64,000 nucleotides of DNA from Prionailurus bengalensis (GCF_016509475.1 NC_057351.1:9947001-10011000), one strand, 5' to 3'. Counted from the stretch's first letter, positions 10,489 through 22,323 are shown. The notes: a model not told the origin generated them from the letters alone. A program made the numbers and translations.

Positions 10489-12373
10489 AAGAATAAGAAT
10501 AAAGAAGTTGAGTCTCCCCTGTTAATAAAACATGAATTTAAGGATAATTTACTTCCCTTGGAAAACCTGCTTCTCTGGTCACTGGGATGTGAATCCCAGC
10601 CGGATGGCATCACACAATGGTGTGTGATGGGAGAGCCATGCTCCCCAGCAGGAAGGGACCCCAGGGTAGTGTGCTTTGCCTTCCTGTAGTCAATTGCTTT
10701 GTGGAATTCCAGTGGAGAGATTTGTGTCCTTTTTTCCCCTCTTTTCTTCTCTGTGTCCAGTTCTCAGGGTGAGTGGGTGGCAGGAGTAGCTGACAGCAGT
10801 CAGGGGACAGCTGCAGAATATGTGCTAATGTTTGTGCACAAACACACATAATAGATATGCAGATTACCAGGAAATACCAGGGAGCCAATAACAAGAGCAG
10901 CTTTCCCTTAGCTGTCAACCCAGCAAAAGTACAACAGCGACCCTGTTCATTCTGGATATTGGTGTGTGATTGCCTTTCAGTTTCTATAGGTGTTCCTTTC
11001 GTGTCACGTGCTTTGGAATTCCTTGGCTCAGAGATTTCCCAGACCCTTACTACTGTCTCTGACATAGAACATCCACTAGGTTATCTCTGTATCATACTAT
11101 TGTCTGTGGGATAACACCCCCAGGTGAGTTCTCTGGGGACCCAACGTGACAAGCGAAGTCTCATGCTTTAAAGTTCTCTTTCCATTTCTTTTGTTGTTGG
11201 CTTCCATGCTTCTGCATTCTGTGGGCTTACACTCTGGCACAGATCCCGCCTGGTACTGAGTCTCAGTATGAGAGATTTGATGTGTCTAAGGAAGTTGCTA
11301 ATTCTATTGTGTTATTGAAATTTATGAAACTGCAATCCACTTGGGGGGGGACCTGTAATATTTTGTCACAAAAGAATACCAGAACTAAAAATATAATAAT
11401 ACAATAAAAGGTACACAGTGCACATATTGATATGGACCCAATTTCAATGGTTTATTATACCCCTATAAACTAATAAAGTCTTTAAGAAAAAAAGACAGAT
11501 AGAAATGCTCAATCCTTGTTTTTATATAAATAGAGTGTAATACACACACAAATGAATAGTTACATAGAAATTAAATGTGTTATTTTTGTTGTGATGGAGT
11601 AATAATCATGCTGAAGATGAAGAAATTATTTTGATTGGCAAAATAAGAGAAAACTTCATGCAAGAAGTAACAATTGATTGGAGATTTACACAATTTCAGT
11701 TAATAGAATTGACATTAGGAGGGCAGGTTGTTTAACATAAAAGAAAAATATGAAAAAAAGAGGCAAGAAATAAATGATCAAAAGATTGGGAATCATCCAT
11801 GTCCTTCATTTTTTTCTTCAACCAATAGTTACTGAACATTTGCAAACAATGTTGAATAAGATAGGATGAGCCTTACTTTAAAGGGGCTATAGCCCAGCAT
11901 TTACAATTAAGTAAATGAATAATTGTAATTGTGATAAATGCTATGAAAAATATTGTGACTATTGTCATAGGCCCTTACTTAGTTCAGGGTGGATGAGTGG
12001 ACTTTTGATGAAGTCACTTTTGACTTTTCAAGTCAAAATTGAAATGAAGTGACTTTTGAACTTGTATTTTAGATATAAAAATTGCTTATATTTTGCCATA
12101 TTTATGTCATCCTTTTCTAAGTTTTTGAAATCAAAATATTTACTTACTATTTTCCTTTATTTAGTTTAGTAGGCATCTCTAAAATAGCAGAAAATTTTCT
12201 ATATAATCTTAAAATCATTACTAAGAGGAAAACCATCATTTCCCTAATATATAATTCCCAGTCATATTCAGTCTTCCCAAATTGTTTTTTTAAATGGTAA
12301 AAGTTAAAAAAACAGGCTAATTTCAAGGCCATGCATTGCATTGGTCTGTTTTAATCTATAATATTGTCCCCTT

Positions 12374-12375
<2 letters not shown>
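10489..12375. other. Unclassified, somewhat GC-richer at 10560-11260
   Basis: The longest frame outside L1 lies here on the minus strand (10610-11065, 151 codons). It has a hydrophobic stretch in the middle but no family resemblance that I recognise, and no convincing splice context. The 11818-11960 part has a faint old-repeat look ('gttactgaacatttgcaaacaatg'). No gene is called. Confidence 0.35.

Positions 12376-12415
<40 letters not shown>
12376..12415. repeat. (GT)n microsatellite
   Basis: About 20 uninterrupted GT units, followed by a short ACACACACA run at 12420-12428, giving a small mirrored CA/TG arrangement. Confidence 0.97.
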
Positions 12416-12416
<1 letters not shown>

Positions 12417-12429
12417 ATGTACACACACA

Positions 12430-13277
12430 TGTGACATTGGCTTGGGCAATATTCTACCTTCTGGGTATGTCTGAATTATTTTGTTTTCATGTATTTAACT
12501 TGTTTTTCTATATATTGTATTTTCTGTAACTTTAAAGTTAAATCTAGAGACTGGATAAGATTCACTGCATAGATAATGTTATGTACTCTTTATTGTATCA
12601 TTTCAAAAAGCATATCATGCATAATGTAGGTTTTTTCATTATTAGTTATTTTAAGTTTGATTTCTGGGTTAACTTACAGCTGGCAAGGTGTCTTCAATAT
12701 GAGATTATAAATGTATCCAAACCCAACAAGCTAGCTAGCATAATACCTCAACTTCTTGCAAAATGTCCAGTTACTGATACAGTTTTAGTGTCCAATGGCT
12801 ATATATGATTACCTTTACACCATAATGGTTGCAAAATTAGAGTTTTCTATCACTCAATGTATTTTTGTTAGCTAATAATGTTTGAAAAAGCCCTTTCCAA
12901 TATCAATTGGGGGTATCTGGTAAACTTGAAAGACAATTTTTACTGACAAGACATCACAAATGCCTATTTCCCCCCCGTAATTACCAATCCTCTAAATGAG
13001 TAGATAGGTTCCTAATTCATTTGATGAAACAGTTTTAAACTAGGACCAAAAAGAAGAACAAGAAGCAGAAAAGAATTTTTCAGACAGAGGACCAGTATTT
13101 CAGAGTCTAGACTGAAAAGGATATAGTTCGTAAAAGTAAACAGCAGATGAAGTGATGATTAGAAGAGGAAAGTAAAGTAATGCCAGAAGAGAGGCAGTCC
13201 TAATTGTGGCCTTGCCACCAATAGTAATGATTTTGGTCTCCATTTCTATGTAATTATGAAATCATTCAAAGACTTTT
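12430..13277. other. Unique sequence, nothing recognised
   Basis: AT-rich; the 75-codon plus-strand frame at 12581-12808 shows no recognisable domain. Confidence 0.45.
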
Positions 13278-13490
13278 TAAACAAATGTTTATTTATTTAT
13301 TTTTGAGAGAGAGAGACAGAGCACGAGTTGGGGAGGGGCAGAGAGAGAGGGGGAGACACAGAATCCAAAGTAGGCTCCAGGCTCTGAGCTGTCAGCACAG
13401 AGCCTGACATGGGGCTTGAAATCACGAGCCCTGAGATCATGACCTGAGCTGAAGTCGGACATTTAACCAACTGAGCCACCCAGATGCCCC
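13278..13490 (-). mobile_element. CAN SINE
   Basis: Minus-strand copy with a TTTATTTATTTATTTTTGAGAG end, a purine-rich middle and the head GAGCCACCCAGATGCCCC at the right. Flanks carry an imperfect TSD-like match ('aaatcattcaaag' left, 'aaagtcattcaag' right). Confidence 0.93.
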
Positions 13491-13584
13491 AAAGTCATTC
13501 AAGTATTTCAAGCAGCAGGTAAAGGTGTTCATATATGTACATGTTTACATAGTCCCACTGCTTTCTCCCTTTATGTCTATATTT

Positions 13585-13765
13585 TAGATTGTGGCAAATC
13601 ATACGTAGAATAAAGTGCACAAATCCTGAATGCACAGCTTGATGAATTCTCTCATATAAATACATTCATGTAACTACCACCCAGACCTAGATGTAAAACA
13701 TTGCCAGCACCCCAGGCAATTCCCTCATGTCCTTTTTCAGTCAGTAGCCCTGTGACAACCAGCCT
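13585..13765 (-). mobile_element. Ancient L1 fragment
   Basis: It reads as antisense of an old L1 3' region: 'aatcctgaatgcacagcttgatgaat', then 'gtaactaccacccagacc' and 'aacattgccagcacccca'. Short and diverged. Confidence 0.65.
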
Positions 13766-13859
13766 CAAGATGGATCCCAATGAACCCCGCCTCTGGTATC
13801 CATATCCTTGTATAGTCTCCTTGCACAAAAATAAGGGTGTTTTTCTTACTACTATTTTA

Positions 13860-14287
13860 TTTCAGACGAGATGGTGTGCTGTCTTTGAGACCAGGTCCAT
13901 AAAACACATTATGTGTTTTTTCTTGTTTCTCCTGGATTATGCATTTTAGGGAAGCCAGCTGCCACTTCATGTGGACATTCTAAGCAATTCTATGAAGAGG
14001 TCCAACCTGATGAGGAACTGAGTTCTCCTGGCAGCAGCCATCATAAAAGTGATAGCCCTATGAGTAAAACCTTCTTGGAAACACAACCTCTAGCCCTAGT
14101 CCAGCCTTCAGATGATGACAGCCTTGCTTGATAGCATGGCTGCAAGGTCAAGAAACACCCAAATTTATGACCTGCTAGGGTGCCCCACAATGTATGACCC
14201 AGATAAGCCATGTGACATTAGTGTCCCTTATTGTTTTAAGCTATGGAGTTTTGAGACAATTCGTTATGCAGTAAATAACTAATACAA
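13860..14287 (+). repeat. LTR-like ancient repeat (MaLR/MLT-type layout)
   Basis: It shows the landmarks of a widespread mammalian non-coding repeat: 'gaagccagctgccactt', 'gtggacattctaagcaa', 'gaggaactgag', 'cagccttcagatgatga' and an end with 'gttttaagct', 'cgttatgcagtaaataactaatac'. I cannot name the subfamily. A related copy lies at 33830-34300. Short plus-strand frames across 13701-14131 are incidental. Confidence 0.6.
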
Positions 14288-14502
14288 CCCCCCTGAGGTT
14301 ATCACCTAGATTGACCATCTGCCTGGTCTGCCTGGAAGTGAGTTTCCCTGGATGTGAGACTTTTAGTGCAAAAAATCAGAAACAGTCTTGGAAAACCTTA
14401 ACGAGCTGGTGGATTCTAATCGCAAAATCCATCTCCACAGATCAGATTTTTCTGATTGTTAACTATATTAATGGAATCTCACAGAATGTACTTCCCCCCA
14501 CC

Positions 14503-15650
14503 AACCATATTGAGGAATAATTGACAATAATGATCATATATATTTAGAGTGTACAACATGATGATTTATATACATTGTAGAATAATTACCAAGATCAAGA
14601 TAATTAACATACCCATCACCTCACAGAGTTAACTTTTTGTGTGCTTGTGGTAAGAATACTTAAGATGTACTCTCAGCAATATTCACGTATACAGAACCAT
14701 ATTATTAACTATAGTCACCATGCTTTATGTTAGATCCTCAGGACTTACTCTTCTCAAAACTGAAAGTTTGTGCCCTTGTAGCTCCTCACAAACCCTTTCC
14801 ACAGCTCCTAGTAACCACCATTCTATTCTCTGTTTCTATGAAATTGGCTTTGTAAATGACAGGATTTCTTTTTTTTTAATGACTGAATAATATCTATATC
14901 TATATCTATATATCTAAATCTATCTATATGTATATATTATGCTATATATATTATATATATCACATATTCTTTATTCATTTATCCACCAAAGAACATTTAG
15001 ATTATTTCCAAACCTTGGCTGTTGTGAACAATGCTGCAATAAACATGGGAGTGCAGATATCTCCTTGAAATGATTTCACTGTCATTGGGTATATACCCAG
15101 AAGTGGGAGTGCTGGATCATATTGTAGTTCCATTTTTAACTTTTTGAGGAAACTCCATACTGTTTTCCATAGTGGCTGCACCAATTTACATCCCCACCAA
15201 CGGTCTATAAAATTTTTCTTTTCTCCATATCCTCACCCACACTTATTATCTCTTGTGCTTTTGATGACAGCCATTCTGACAGGTGTGAGGTGATATCTCA
15301 CTGTGATTTTGATCTGCATTTCCCTGATGGTTAATGATGTCAAGCACCTTTTCATGTACCTTACACGTGCTGATTGCGTTATTAGGGTGCTTTTATACAC
15401 CGTGAGTCATTGTTCTCTTGCTACTTTCAAAATTCTATTTTCTTTTGAAAAACGTTTAGCCCACTTCAAGGTTATGAAGATAGTATCCCATGTTTTATTC
15501 TAAAAGATTTATAATTTAACGTCTCAAGCTTAAAACTATGATCCATTTCAAATTAACTTTTGTGTAGTGCATAGAGGAAGGTCAAGGTTCATATTTCTCT
15601 TCAGTAACCAATTGATTCAGTGTCATTTTTTTGAAAGGAAATCCTACGCC
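14503..15650 (-). mobile_element. Old L1: 3' UTR and ORF2 C-terminal region
   Basis: The left part (14503-14870) is antisense L1 3' UTR ('gtgtacaacatgatga', 'actatagtcaccatgc'). From about 14970 it is antisense ORF2 C-terminus. The minus-strand frame 15002-15184 reads like the ORF2 tail (VQPLWKTVWSFLKKLKMEL, LLGIYP, CTPMFIAALF). Homology fades beyond 15640. 5'-truncated and decayed. Confidence 0.85.
14889..14965. repeat. Impure TATC/TA-rich low-complexity run
   Basis: Mixed ATCTAT and TATATA units inside the old L1, probably expanded from its A/T-rich sequence. Confidence 0.85.
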
Positions 15651-15689
15651 CTATGGATTGTAGTGGTATGTTATCATAATCAAATCACC

Positions 15690-15960
15690 GTATAGAAGTG
15701 AGTTTTTATGCACTGGGTGGATCCTGGAACAGAAAACAAGCATTAGTGGAAAAACTAGTGATTCTTCAATAAAACCTGGAGTTTAGTTAAGAGTAGTGCA
15801 CCAGTGTTGGCTTCTTAGTTTTGACAAATGTATCATGGTACTGTAAGATGTTAACATTCAAGGAAACTGAGTGAAGGTATATAGAAACTTTCTGTTTTAT
15901 CTTTGCAGTATTTTTCTGTATTTGAAATCATTCCAAAATAAATAGTTGGTTTTATTGTTA
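15690..15960 (+). mobile_element. Old L1 3' end, plus orientation
   Basis: The end 'atgttaacattcaaggaaactgagtgaaggtatatag' to 'tctgtatttgaaatcattccaaaataaat' follows the 3' end of older mammalian L1. It is opposite in orientation to the L1 pieces on both sides, so it probably inserted into them. Confidence 0.65.
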
Positions 15961-15979
15961 AGCATTAGGATCTGCATAT

Positions 15980-16060
15980 TTGGTTTCTTTTTCTACCTTT
16001 GCACCGATAGCACAGTGCCTTAATTATTGTAGCCTTATAGGAATCCTTGGTATCTCTGAT
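15980..16060 (-). mobile_element. Residual L1 fragment
   Basis: The 'cagtgccttaattattgtagccttatagg' phrase resembles antisense L1 ORF2. It probably continues the minus-strand L1 at 14503-15650 beyond the plus-strand L1 tail. Confidence 0.45.
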
Positions 16061-16089
16061 GACTTTAACCATTGAATGTGGTGGAAATG

Positions 16090-16445
16090 AATTTTGCCAG
16101 TTCTGGGATCGAGCCTTAAGAAAAGCTGTCAGATTCTGTTTTTTTCACTTTCAGGACTCATGAGTCTTCAAGTAAGTAGTCCTATCTGGAGAGACTATAT
16201 AGAACTATGCCATGGAGAGATGACATGGGCAGGAAGGGAAGAGAGACTCAGCAATGCTGGCATCTCTTGCTTATCCCAGCCTTCAAGATGTCCCTGTATG
16301 TCAGGCTTGGGATTCCAGCATACAGAGGCTATTGTTAATATCCTATGGAACAGAATTTTCCAGCTGAGCTCAATTAACCTATTGAATTATAAACCACATT
16401 TTTAAGTCACTGAATTTGGGGTGGTTTATTATGCCACAACTACTA
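16090..16445 (+). repeat. LTR-like ancient repeat
   Basis: Begins with a 'tgggatcgagccttaagaaaagctgtcag' region and closes with 'gtcactgaatttggggtggtttattatgccacaactactaac'. This is the same kind of 3' layout as the element at 13860-14287 but a different subfamily. The 103-codon plus-strand frame at 16094-16405 lies within it and looks incidental. Confidence 0.5.
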
Positions 16446-16899
16446 ACAAAAATAAAAACTCTAATGAAAAGCTAGGCTAGAGGTGGGGCAGCTGGTCATT
16501 GAAGTTAAGAAAGAAGATGCCAGTGACTTGTGAAGGGAGACATGTAGATGTATAGAATCAAAGGAAACCAAGTAACGTACTGTAGAGAGATACGTTACAT
16601 GCCTCTTTCAGGAGGTGGGTGACAGGAAGAAAAAAGAATAATGAGTAAACACCCCTACCTTTAGATGTGAGGGGATTCAGGGATAAAGTTTTCCCTCCTT
16701 ACACAATAAGATAAATGTGAAAAAAACATAATAAAATTTCTTGTCCCATATCGGACAATAAGCAGTGTAGGACTAATTCTAAGGAGAAGAGAAACAAACA
16801 CGGTGAACCTCATGATTGCATCAGATTTCTACTCATAGGCAATTTCTGAATCACAGGTAGGGATGAGGAATCGAGACAGAGCCAATGGCCTTGCTTAGT
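16446..16899. other. Unclassified sequence upstream of the old L1
   Basis: No confident feature. It may include part of the decayed 5' UTR of the L1 that becomes recognisable from about 16900. Confidence 0.35.
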
Positions 16900-17091
16900 C
16901 GAGTTGACAGAGATCAAAGTTGAGGAAAACTGCAGCAGGCAGAATTTGCAGGACAGGGCACTGAAAAGGAGGGCACCCTGAGGAGAAAGCTCCAGAAATC
17001 AGAATAGGGGTCCCATTAAATCTTTACTTGAATACATATCCCACATACATGGGTAGAACCTCATAAAGGAAAAGGCATGTTCGGATTCTTT

Positions 17092-17274
17092 TTTATTTTT
17101 TAAGTTGGTTTATTCATTTTGAGAAAAAGCAAGAGCTAGCCTGGTGAATGCACATGAGTGGGAGGAGGAGCAGAGAGAAAGGAGAGAGAGAATCCCACGC
17201 TGGCTCTGCACTGAGATCATGACCTGAGCAAAAATCAGGAGTCGGATGCTCAACCTCAACCACCCAGGTGCCCC
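17092..17274 (-). mobile_element. CAN SINE with internal deletion
   Basis: The minus-strand SINE head is at the right end (CACCCAGGTGCCCC) and the TTTATTCATTTTGAGA end at the left. The segment normally between 'ctctgcact' and 'gagatcatgacctgag' is missing, so the copy is shortened by roughly 40 bp. Confidence 0.88.
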
Positions 17275-17384
17275 AGGATCCAGGACTCTTACATGGGGAC
17301 AATTCCAAGTCTTCATCACACTTGGGGAAAGCTTGAATTCCAGCTAGTGTGGAGACTACTTTGAACAATTTTTATTTGTATATT

Positions 17385-17590
17385 TTGAAAGTTTACTTAT
17401 TTATTTTGCAGGATAAAGAGAGCACAGGGGAGGGGCAGAGAGAGAGGGAGAGAGATAATCCCAAGCAGGTTCCATGCTGTCTGTGCAGAGCCCAGCGTGG
17501 GGCTTGATCCCATGAACTGAACCATGAGATCTTGACCTGAGCTGAAATCAAGAGTATGACCCTTAGCCAACTGAGCCACCCAATCATCCT
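17385..17590 (-). mobile_element. CAN SINE, diverged
   Basis: Minus-strand copy with a mutated head (GAGCCACCCAATCATCCT). The flanks share 'acaattttta' (about 17365 and 17592), a possible TSD. Confidence 0.88.
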
Positions 17591-18224
17591 GCACAATTTT
17601 TAAAGAGCAATTAGTAGAGTCCCAAGAAGGGTCAATCATTAATAAGGCTAATTTAGTCCCGAATAAAGGCTGCTGTGGGTCTGCCCTGCAAATCTTAAAA
17701 ATAAGCCTCCAAAAGATCAACTTGATTTGCAAGTAACTTAATTGCCTACAAGAGCAAACTTCGTAACTGTATAAGAAAGAAAAGAAAATCTAACCACCCA
17801 AAACTCTTTAAAGGAAGAAAATAAAATCCAACACCCTAAAACATAAAAATCAAAATATCATACATCTAATTAAAAAAATATTAAGTGCATTTGGATACAG
17901 GTTATTCAATAAAAACTGCCAGAAATAATAAAGATGATAAAATTAGCAGACCAGGGTGTTAAAGAATATGTTTTAAATATGCTCAATATGTTTAAAGATA
18001 TTTTGGGAGCAGAGTGAGGGACGAAAAGAAACACATGGCAAAAAGAACTGAAAGGAACTTCTAGAAATGAAAAATATAATATCTAAAAATGCAAGATTCA
18101 GTTGGTAGAATTATAAGTAGATTAGTCATTGCAGGAGATAATATCCGTGAACTTGAATATACAGTAAAAGAAACTACCCCAAATTAAGACAAAACAAAAC
18201 AGAACCTTATTACTGACCTGGGAG

Positions 18225-18520
18225 CATATCTCAAATAGCCTGGTGTGACTGACCAAAGCATATTTATGAACTACTGGAAACTTCCGTTCAATATAGGACA
18301 ATCCTGATGAATTATTTCAGTCCAGAGTTCTCTGTGAGGTCAGGGGAAGTACTCAAGTCTATATCACATCTGACTTCTTTCTGTGCCTAATCCTTCTTCC
18401 TCTATCACTGGTGTTAATCCTATGGGTACTCCCTAATGAACTTTAAATTCTGTTTCAGAAGCTGCTTCTTAGAGAATTCATATGTGAGAACAAACATTAA
18501 AAATAAACAAATACTTAACA
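18225..18520 (+). repeat. Unclassified old interspersed repeat inside the ancient L1
   Basis: This segment breaks the L1 between its ORF1 and ORF2 regions. 'tgacttctttctgtgcctaatccttcttcc' and 'actccctaatgaactttaaattctg' recall the end of a common mammalian repeat that I cannot name. No TSD was identified. Confidence 0.4.
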
Positions 18521-19548
18521 TAAAATGGAATACAAAAAAATACACCATTAGTTTTTAATAGGCAGGAAAAAACATGAAAAAGAAAAGACACATGAGAGAA
18601 ATAGAAAAGAATTGGAATGTGGTTGATTTAACCCAATCACATTAAAAGTATTATCAAAGAAATAATCTAATCATTCTAACTTAAAGCAGAGGTTTAAATA
18701 CCAAGATGCCAATCACTGTAAAGAAAGTAGAAATTATAAAATAAGGTGATCTTTATTATATATAATATATAACATATATTTATATCCCACACTAATCATA
18801 ATAAAGCAGCAGTGGTGGTATTAATTTCAGAAAAAGTGGACTTCAGGGCAAAGAATATTTCCAAGGGTGCAGAGAATACTTCAAAATGATGAGGAAATCA
18901 ATTTATTAAGAAGAAAAATGGTTCTACTTGGGCTATACACTTAACAACAAGACTTCAAACTACATTAAGTAAAAATGGGCAGAACTGAAAGCAAAAACAG
19001 GCAAGTCTACATACAGTAGGAGTTTTCAACACTTACAGCCTAGTAATTAATAGAACAAGTGCAGAGAAAATCTTTAGGGCTGGGGAGAATAGTGTAAAAG
19101 CTATCAACCAAAGTGTTCTAATATATTTTATAGAACATTCCACACAAAAACTTAAAAAATGGACATTCTTTTAACTGAACGTGGAGAAATCACCAAGATG
19201 TACCATATGATGACCTATAAAACAAGTCTCAGTACATTTGTAAGAGTAGAAGTCATTCATAATGTATTAACTGATCATTGGAATTAAACTGGAAATTACT
19301 AACAGAATGAAAAATTGCTAAATATTGGAGAAATTATAATGCACACTTCTATATAACAGATAGATAAGAGGAAATTAAAGGAGAAAGTAGAAAATATTTT
19401 GAACTGAATAAAGATACGAAGAAATATATCAAAATTTGTGTGGTATAATGAAGTAGAGATTTCAGGGAAATTTATATCTTTGAACACAGTTGTTAAAACG
19501 AGAATATATCTAAAATCAATAATCCAAACTTTCACTTTAAACCATGAA

Positions 19549-19652
19549 GAAGCAAAAAAAGAAGGGGGAGAGGGAGGGGGAGGGAGAGGGAGGAGGAGGA
19601 GAGGTGAAAGACAAGGAGGGAGAGGAGAAAGAAGGAATTGGAAAGAAGAGTG
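19549..19652 (+). repeat. GA/GGA-rich purine tract
   Basis: About 100 bp of almost pure purine (GGGAGA, GGAGGA units) within the ancient L1 ORF2. It explains the low-complexity frame on the plus strand. Confidence 0.9.
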
Positions 19653-19763
19653 AATTCAATCCAAAGTAAGTATAAGGATGAATTAATAACAGTGTAAAGA
19701 TTAAAATCAGAAAATGGCAAAATGAAATGTGGAAGGCAAATTTAAAAACTCAGTTAAACCAGT

Positions 19764-21400
19764 GGAGGGAGCCAAGATGGCAGAACAGCATGGAAGTTTT
19801 TTGTGCGTCTCGTGTCCATGAAATGCAGCCAGACCAACACTAAACCATCCTGCACACCTAGAAAACTGATCTGAGGATTAACACAACATTCTGGTGAATT
19901 TGGGGAAAGAGAAGCCACAGAGGGCAGGGAGCCGCTTTTGCATGCAGAGAGAGGATGGAGATGGGGGGGCAGGGAATATGGGAAAAGCATCCCTCCCCAA
20001 AAGCAGCTGGAGAGAAAGTGGAGAATTGGAAACAGCCGCAGGGACTAAACTAAAAAGGGAGAAAGGAGAGGGTTTAAATTCCATTAAGACTGTAAACAAG
20101 GAGAGCACAGAGTCTGCAACTCTGCAGCTTGATACCTGGTGGTGCTCTGGTGGGAAGGGCGAATCCCCAGGAGCAGACTGGGGTCCGGGAGGTTCTCAGG
20201 CCACCCAGGGAGAAGTGGTTCCACTGCTGGAAGGACATTTGGTAGAGACTGTGAGGCCACATGGACCCAGCAGACCCCAGAAAATGGGCACATTTGCTGG
20301 TGCTGGAACAAGGTCATTAAGGGTGAAGGCTGGTGCCAGATGTGTGTTGTGATTTTCCATAATCCCTGACATGCTGCTTCTACACTATCTTGCAAACTTT
20401 TTCTGGGGCAGGCTGGCACCTGGCCCCAGTCTCTGGCATCAGCAGCAGCACGGTCCTGCAAACTTTCCTGGGTGCAACTGGCATTTGGCCATTGCTCAGT
20501 GAGACCCTCTGCAGAGGAGCAGAACGGGTCAAGTCGCAGTCCCTTAGAAGTAAGGGGCTAGGGAAAACAGCCGCATCTGAGACAAAACTCAGGAGAGAGG
20601 TACTACCTGGGGCTTGGTCACAGACCGTGTAAAAGTGGGGAGTGGACGAAAGGCTGAACACAAAGGACAGGTGTGTGATTACTGACCATGGAGAACAGAG
20701 TTCCAATACTAGAGACCGGGTAGCTGGGTGACACCATTTTTACCGTTCCCGCCAGTGTGCATACCCACCTAGGAGCGCCACAACGATCCACCCCAGTAGG
20801 CGAGCAGCGCCATCTAGTGGAGAATGGAGACATCACACCTAGCCCCGCCCAACTGGGCCAACCTCGCTGTTCAAGAACAGAAGTCTCATAGCCTGCTTAG
20901 TTTATGGACAACAAAGCGCTTCATAGTCTGACTTCTAGGGGAAAACGAAGTAATTTCAGTCGTATTTCAGTCTGTTAGCAGGTCCATCTATTCAATTTTC
21001 TTTCTTTTTTCTTTTTTTCTCTTTATCATTTCTTTTCGTTTTCTTGAATACAGAAAGAGAAAAAATACATTTTTATTTTTAATTTTTATTAAAAATATTC
21101 TCTTTAATTTTTTTACTATATTCTTTACTTTTGTGTAAATTTTTTCAAATTCTATTTTACTTCCATCATTTCAATTTAGTCTACTTCAGTGTATTCATTT
21201 TTTCAAATTTTCAAATGATTTCCTTTGTTCCCCCTTTTTTTTTCTAATTTATCAAGCCACTTTCAACACCCAGACCAACACACCTAGGATCTAGCATCAT
21301 TTATTCGATTTGTGTGTGTTTAATTTTTTAATTTTAATATTTTTTCAATTTTAATTGTTTTTCATTTTAATTTTTTCTACCTCATTAGTCCCTTTTCTCC
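19764..21400 (+). promoter_or_regulatory. 5' UTR / internal promoter region of the felid L1
   Basis: This region precedes ORF1 and is GC-richer than its surroundings up to about 20980, then strongly T-rich (20985-21395). In L1 elements the 5' UTR carries the internal RNA polymerase II promoter; that function is inferred from family membership. It contains long incidental frames on both strands, the longest 152 codons (19894-20352, +) and 125 codons (20084-20461, -), with no recognisable domain. Confidence 0.65.
19773..19781 (+). promoter_or_regulatory. YY1-like site at the L1 5' end
   Basis: CAAGATGGC lies within 20 bp of the L1 start. In human L1 a YY1 site in this position helps fix transcription initiation. 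The role here is inferred from that similarity. Confidence 0.45.
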
Positions 21401-21410
21401 ATTCAAAATG

Positions 21411-22262
21411 ATGAAACGAAGGAAATCACCCTGGAAGAGCCAGGGACTTAATCAACACAGATACAAGCAAGATGTCTGAACCAGAATTTAGAATCATGAT
21501 AATAAGAATACCAGCTGGAGTGGAAAATAGATTAGAATCGCTTTTTGTGGAGATAAAAGAAGTAAAAACTAGTCAGGATGAAATAAAAAATGTTATAACT
21601 GAGCCGCAATCACGGATGGATGACGCGGCAGCAAGGATGGATGAGGCAGAACAGAGAATCAGCGATATAGGGGACAAGCTTATGGAGAATAATGAGCAGA
21701 AAAAAAGAGGGAGATTAAGGCAAAAGAGCACGATTTAAGAATTAGAAAAATCAGTGACTCATTAAAAAGGAACAACATCAGAATCATAGAGGTCCCAGAA
21801 GAGGAAGAGAGAGAAATAGGGTTAGAAGGGTTATGTGAGCAAATCATAGTGGAAAACTTTCCTAGCATGGGGAAAGACACAGACATCAAAACCCAGGAAG
21901 CACAGAGGACCCCCCATTAGATTCAACAAAAAATGACCATCAACAAGGCATCTCATAGTCAAATTCAAAGAATACTCAGGCAAGGAGAGAATCATGAAAA
22001 CAGCAAGGGAATAAAAGTCCTTAACCTACAAGGGAAGACATATCAGGTTTGCCTCAGACCTATCCACAGAAACTGGACAGGCCAGAAAGGAGTGGCAGGA
22101 TATATTCAATGTGCTTAATCAGAAAAATATGCATCCAAGAATTCTTTATCCAGCAAGGCTGTCATTCAAAATAGAAGGAGAGATAATGTTTCCCAGACAA
22201 AAATTAAAGGAGTTCATGACCACTAACCCAGCCCTGCAAGTAAGTTTAAGGGGGACTCTATA
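21411..22262 (+). pseudogene. L1 ORF1 relic (RNA-binding chaperone)
   Basis: ORF1p is the L1 RNA-binding protein: an N-terminal coiled coil, then an RRM and a C-terminal domain that coat L1 RNA in the cytoplasm. The first candidate start (21411) runs into a TGA after about 22 codons. The next frame (21472-21738) carries the coiled-coil part, with the heptad-like stretch SRMDDAAARMDEAEQRI, and ends at a TAA. The RRM-like part (IRIIEVPEEEERE, near 21778) and the C-terminal part (RILYPARLSFKIEGEI, near 22140-22190) are recognisable only in other segments. At least two frame breaks and several stops make it non-functional. It sits between the L1 5' UTR and ORF2, as expected. Confidence 0.8.
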
Positions 22263-22279
22263 AGGGGAGAAAAGATGAA

Positions 22280-22323
22280 AAAAAATAAATAAATAAAATA
22301 AATAAATAAATAAATAAATAAAT
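22280..22323 (+). repeat. (AAAT)n run in the ORF1-ORF2 spacer
   Basis: AAAT units between the two L1 ORFs, perhaps expanded from an A-rich spacer. It underlies the Phe/Ile/Tyr-rich antisense frames. Confidence 0.93.

Larger units (their letters stand above)
16900..19763 (+). mobile_element. Ancient L1, 5' half (5' UTR, ORF1, ORF2 endonuclease region)
   Basis: Host element of the nested block. The 5' UTR and leader are recognisable around 17640-17760 ('cgaataaaggctgctgtgggtctgccctgc'). The ORF1 region follows at about 17880-18200 ('aataaagatgataaaattagcagacc', 'aaaaataatatct' type phrases). Relics of the ORF2 endonuclease region run from about 18690 to 19560 ('aatcataataaagcagcagtggtg', 'caaaatttgtg' phrases). 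No frame of useful length survives. It is interrupted by SINEs at 17092 and 17385, an unclassified repeat at 18225, a purine tract at 19549 and a younger L1 from 19764. It resumes at about 25261. Confidence 0.8.

Noticed and set aside
19438..19653. Gly/Arg/Glu-rich plus-strand frame
   Set aside because: The low-complexity end comes from the GGA-rich tract; the rest is decayed L1 ORF2 out of frame.
19764..20980. CpG island / gene promoter
   Set aside because: The GC-richer stretch coincides with the L1 5' UTR, and CpG is not dense enough by eye to call an island.
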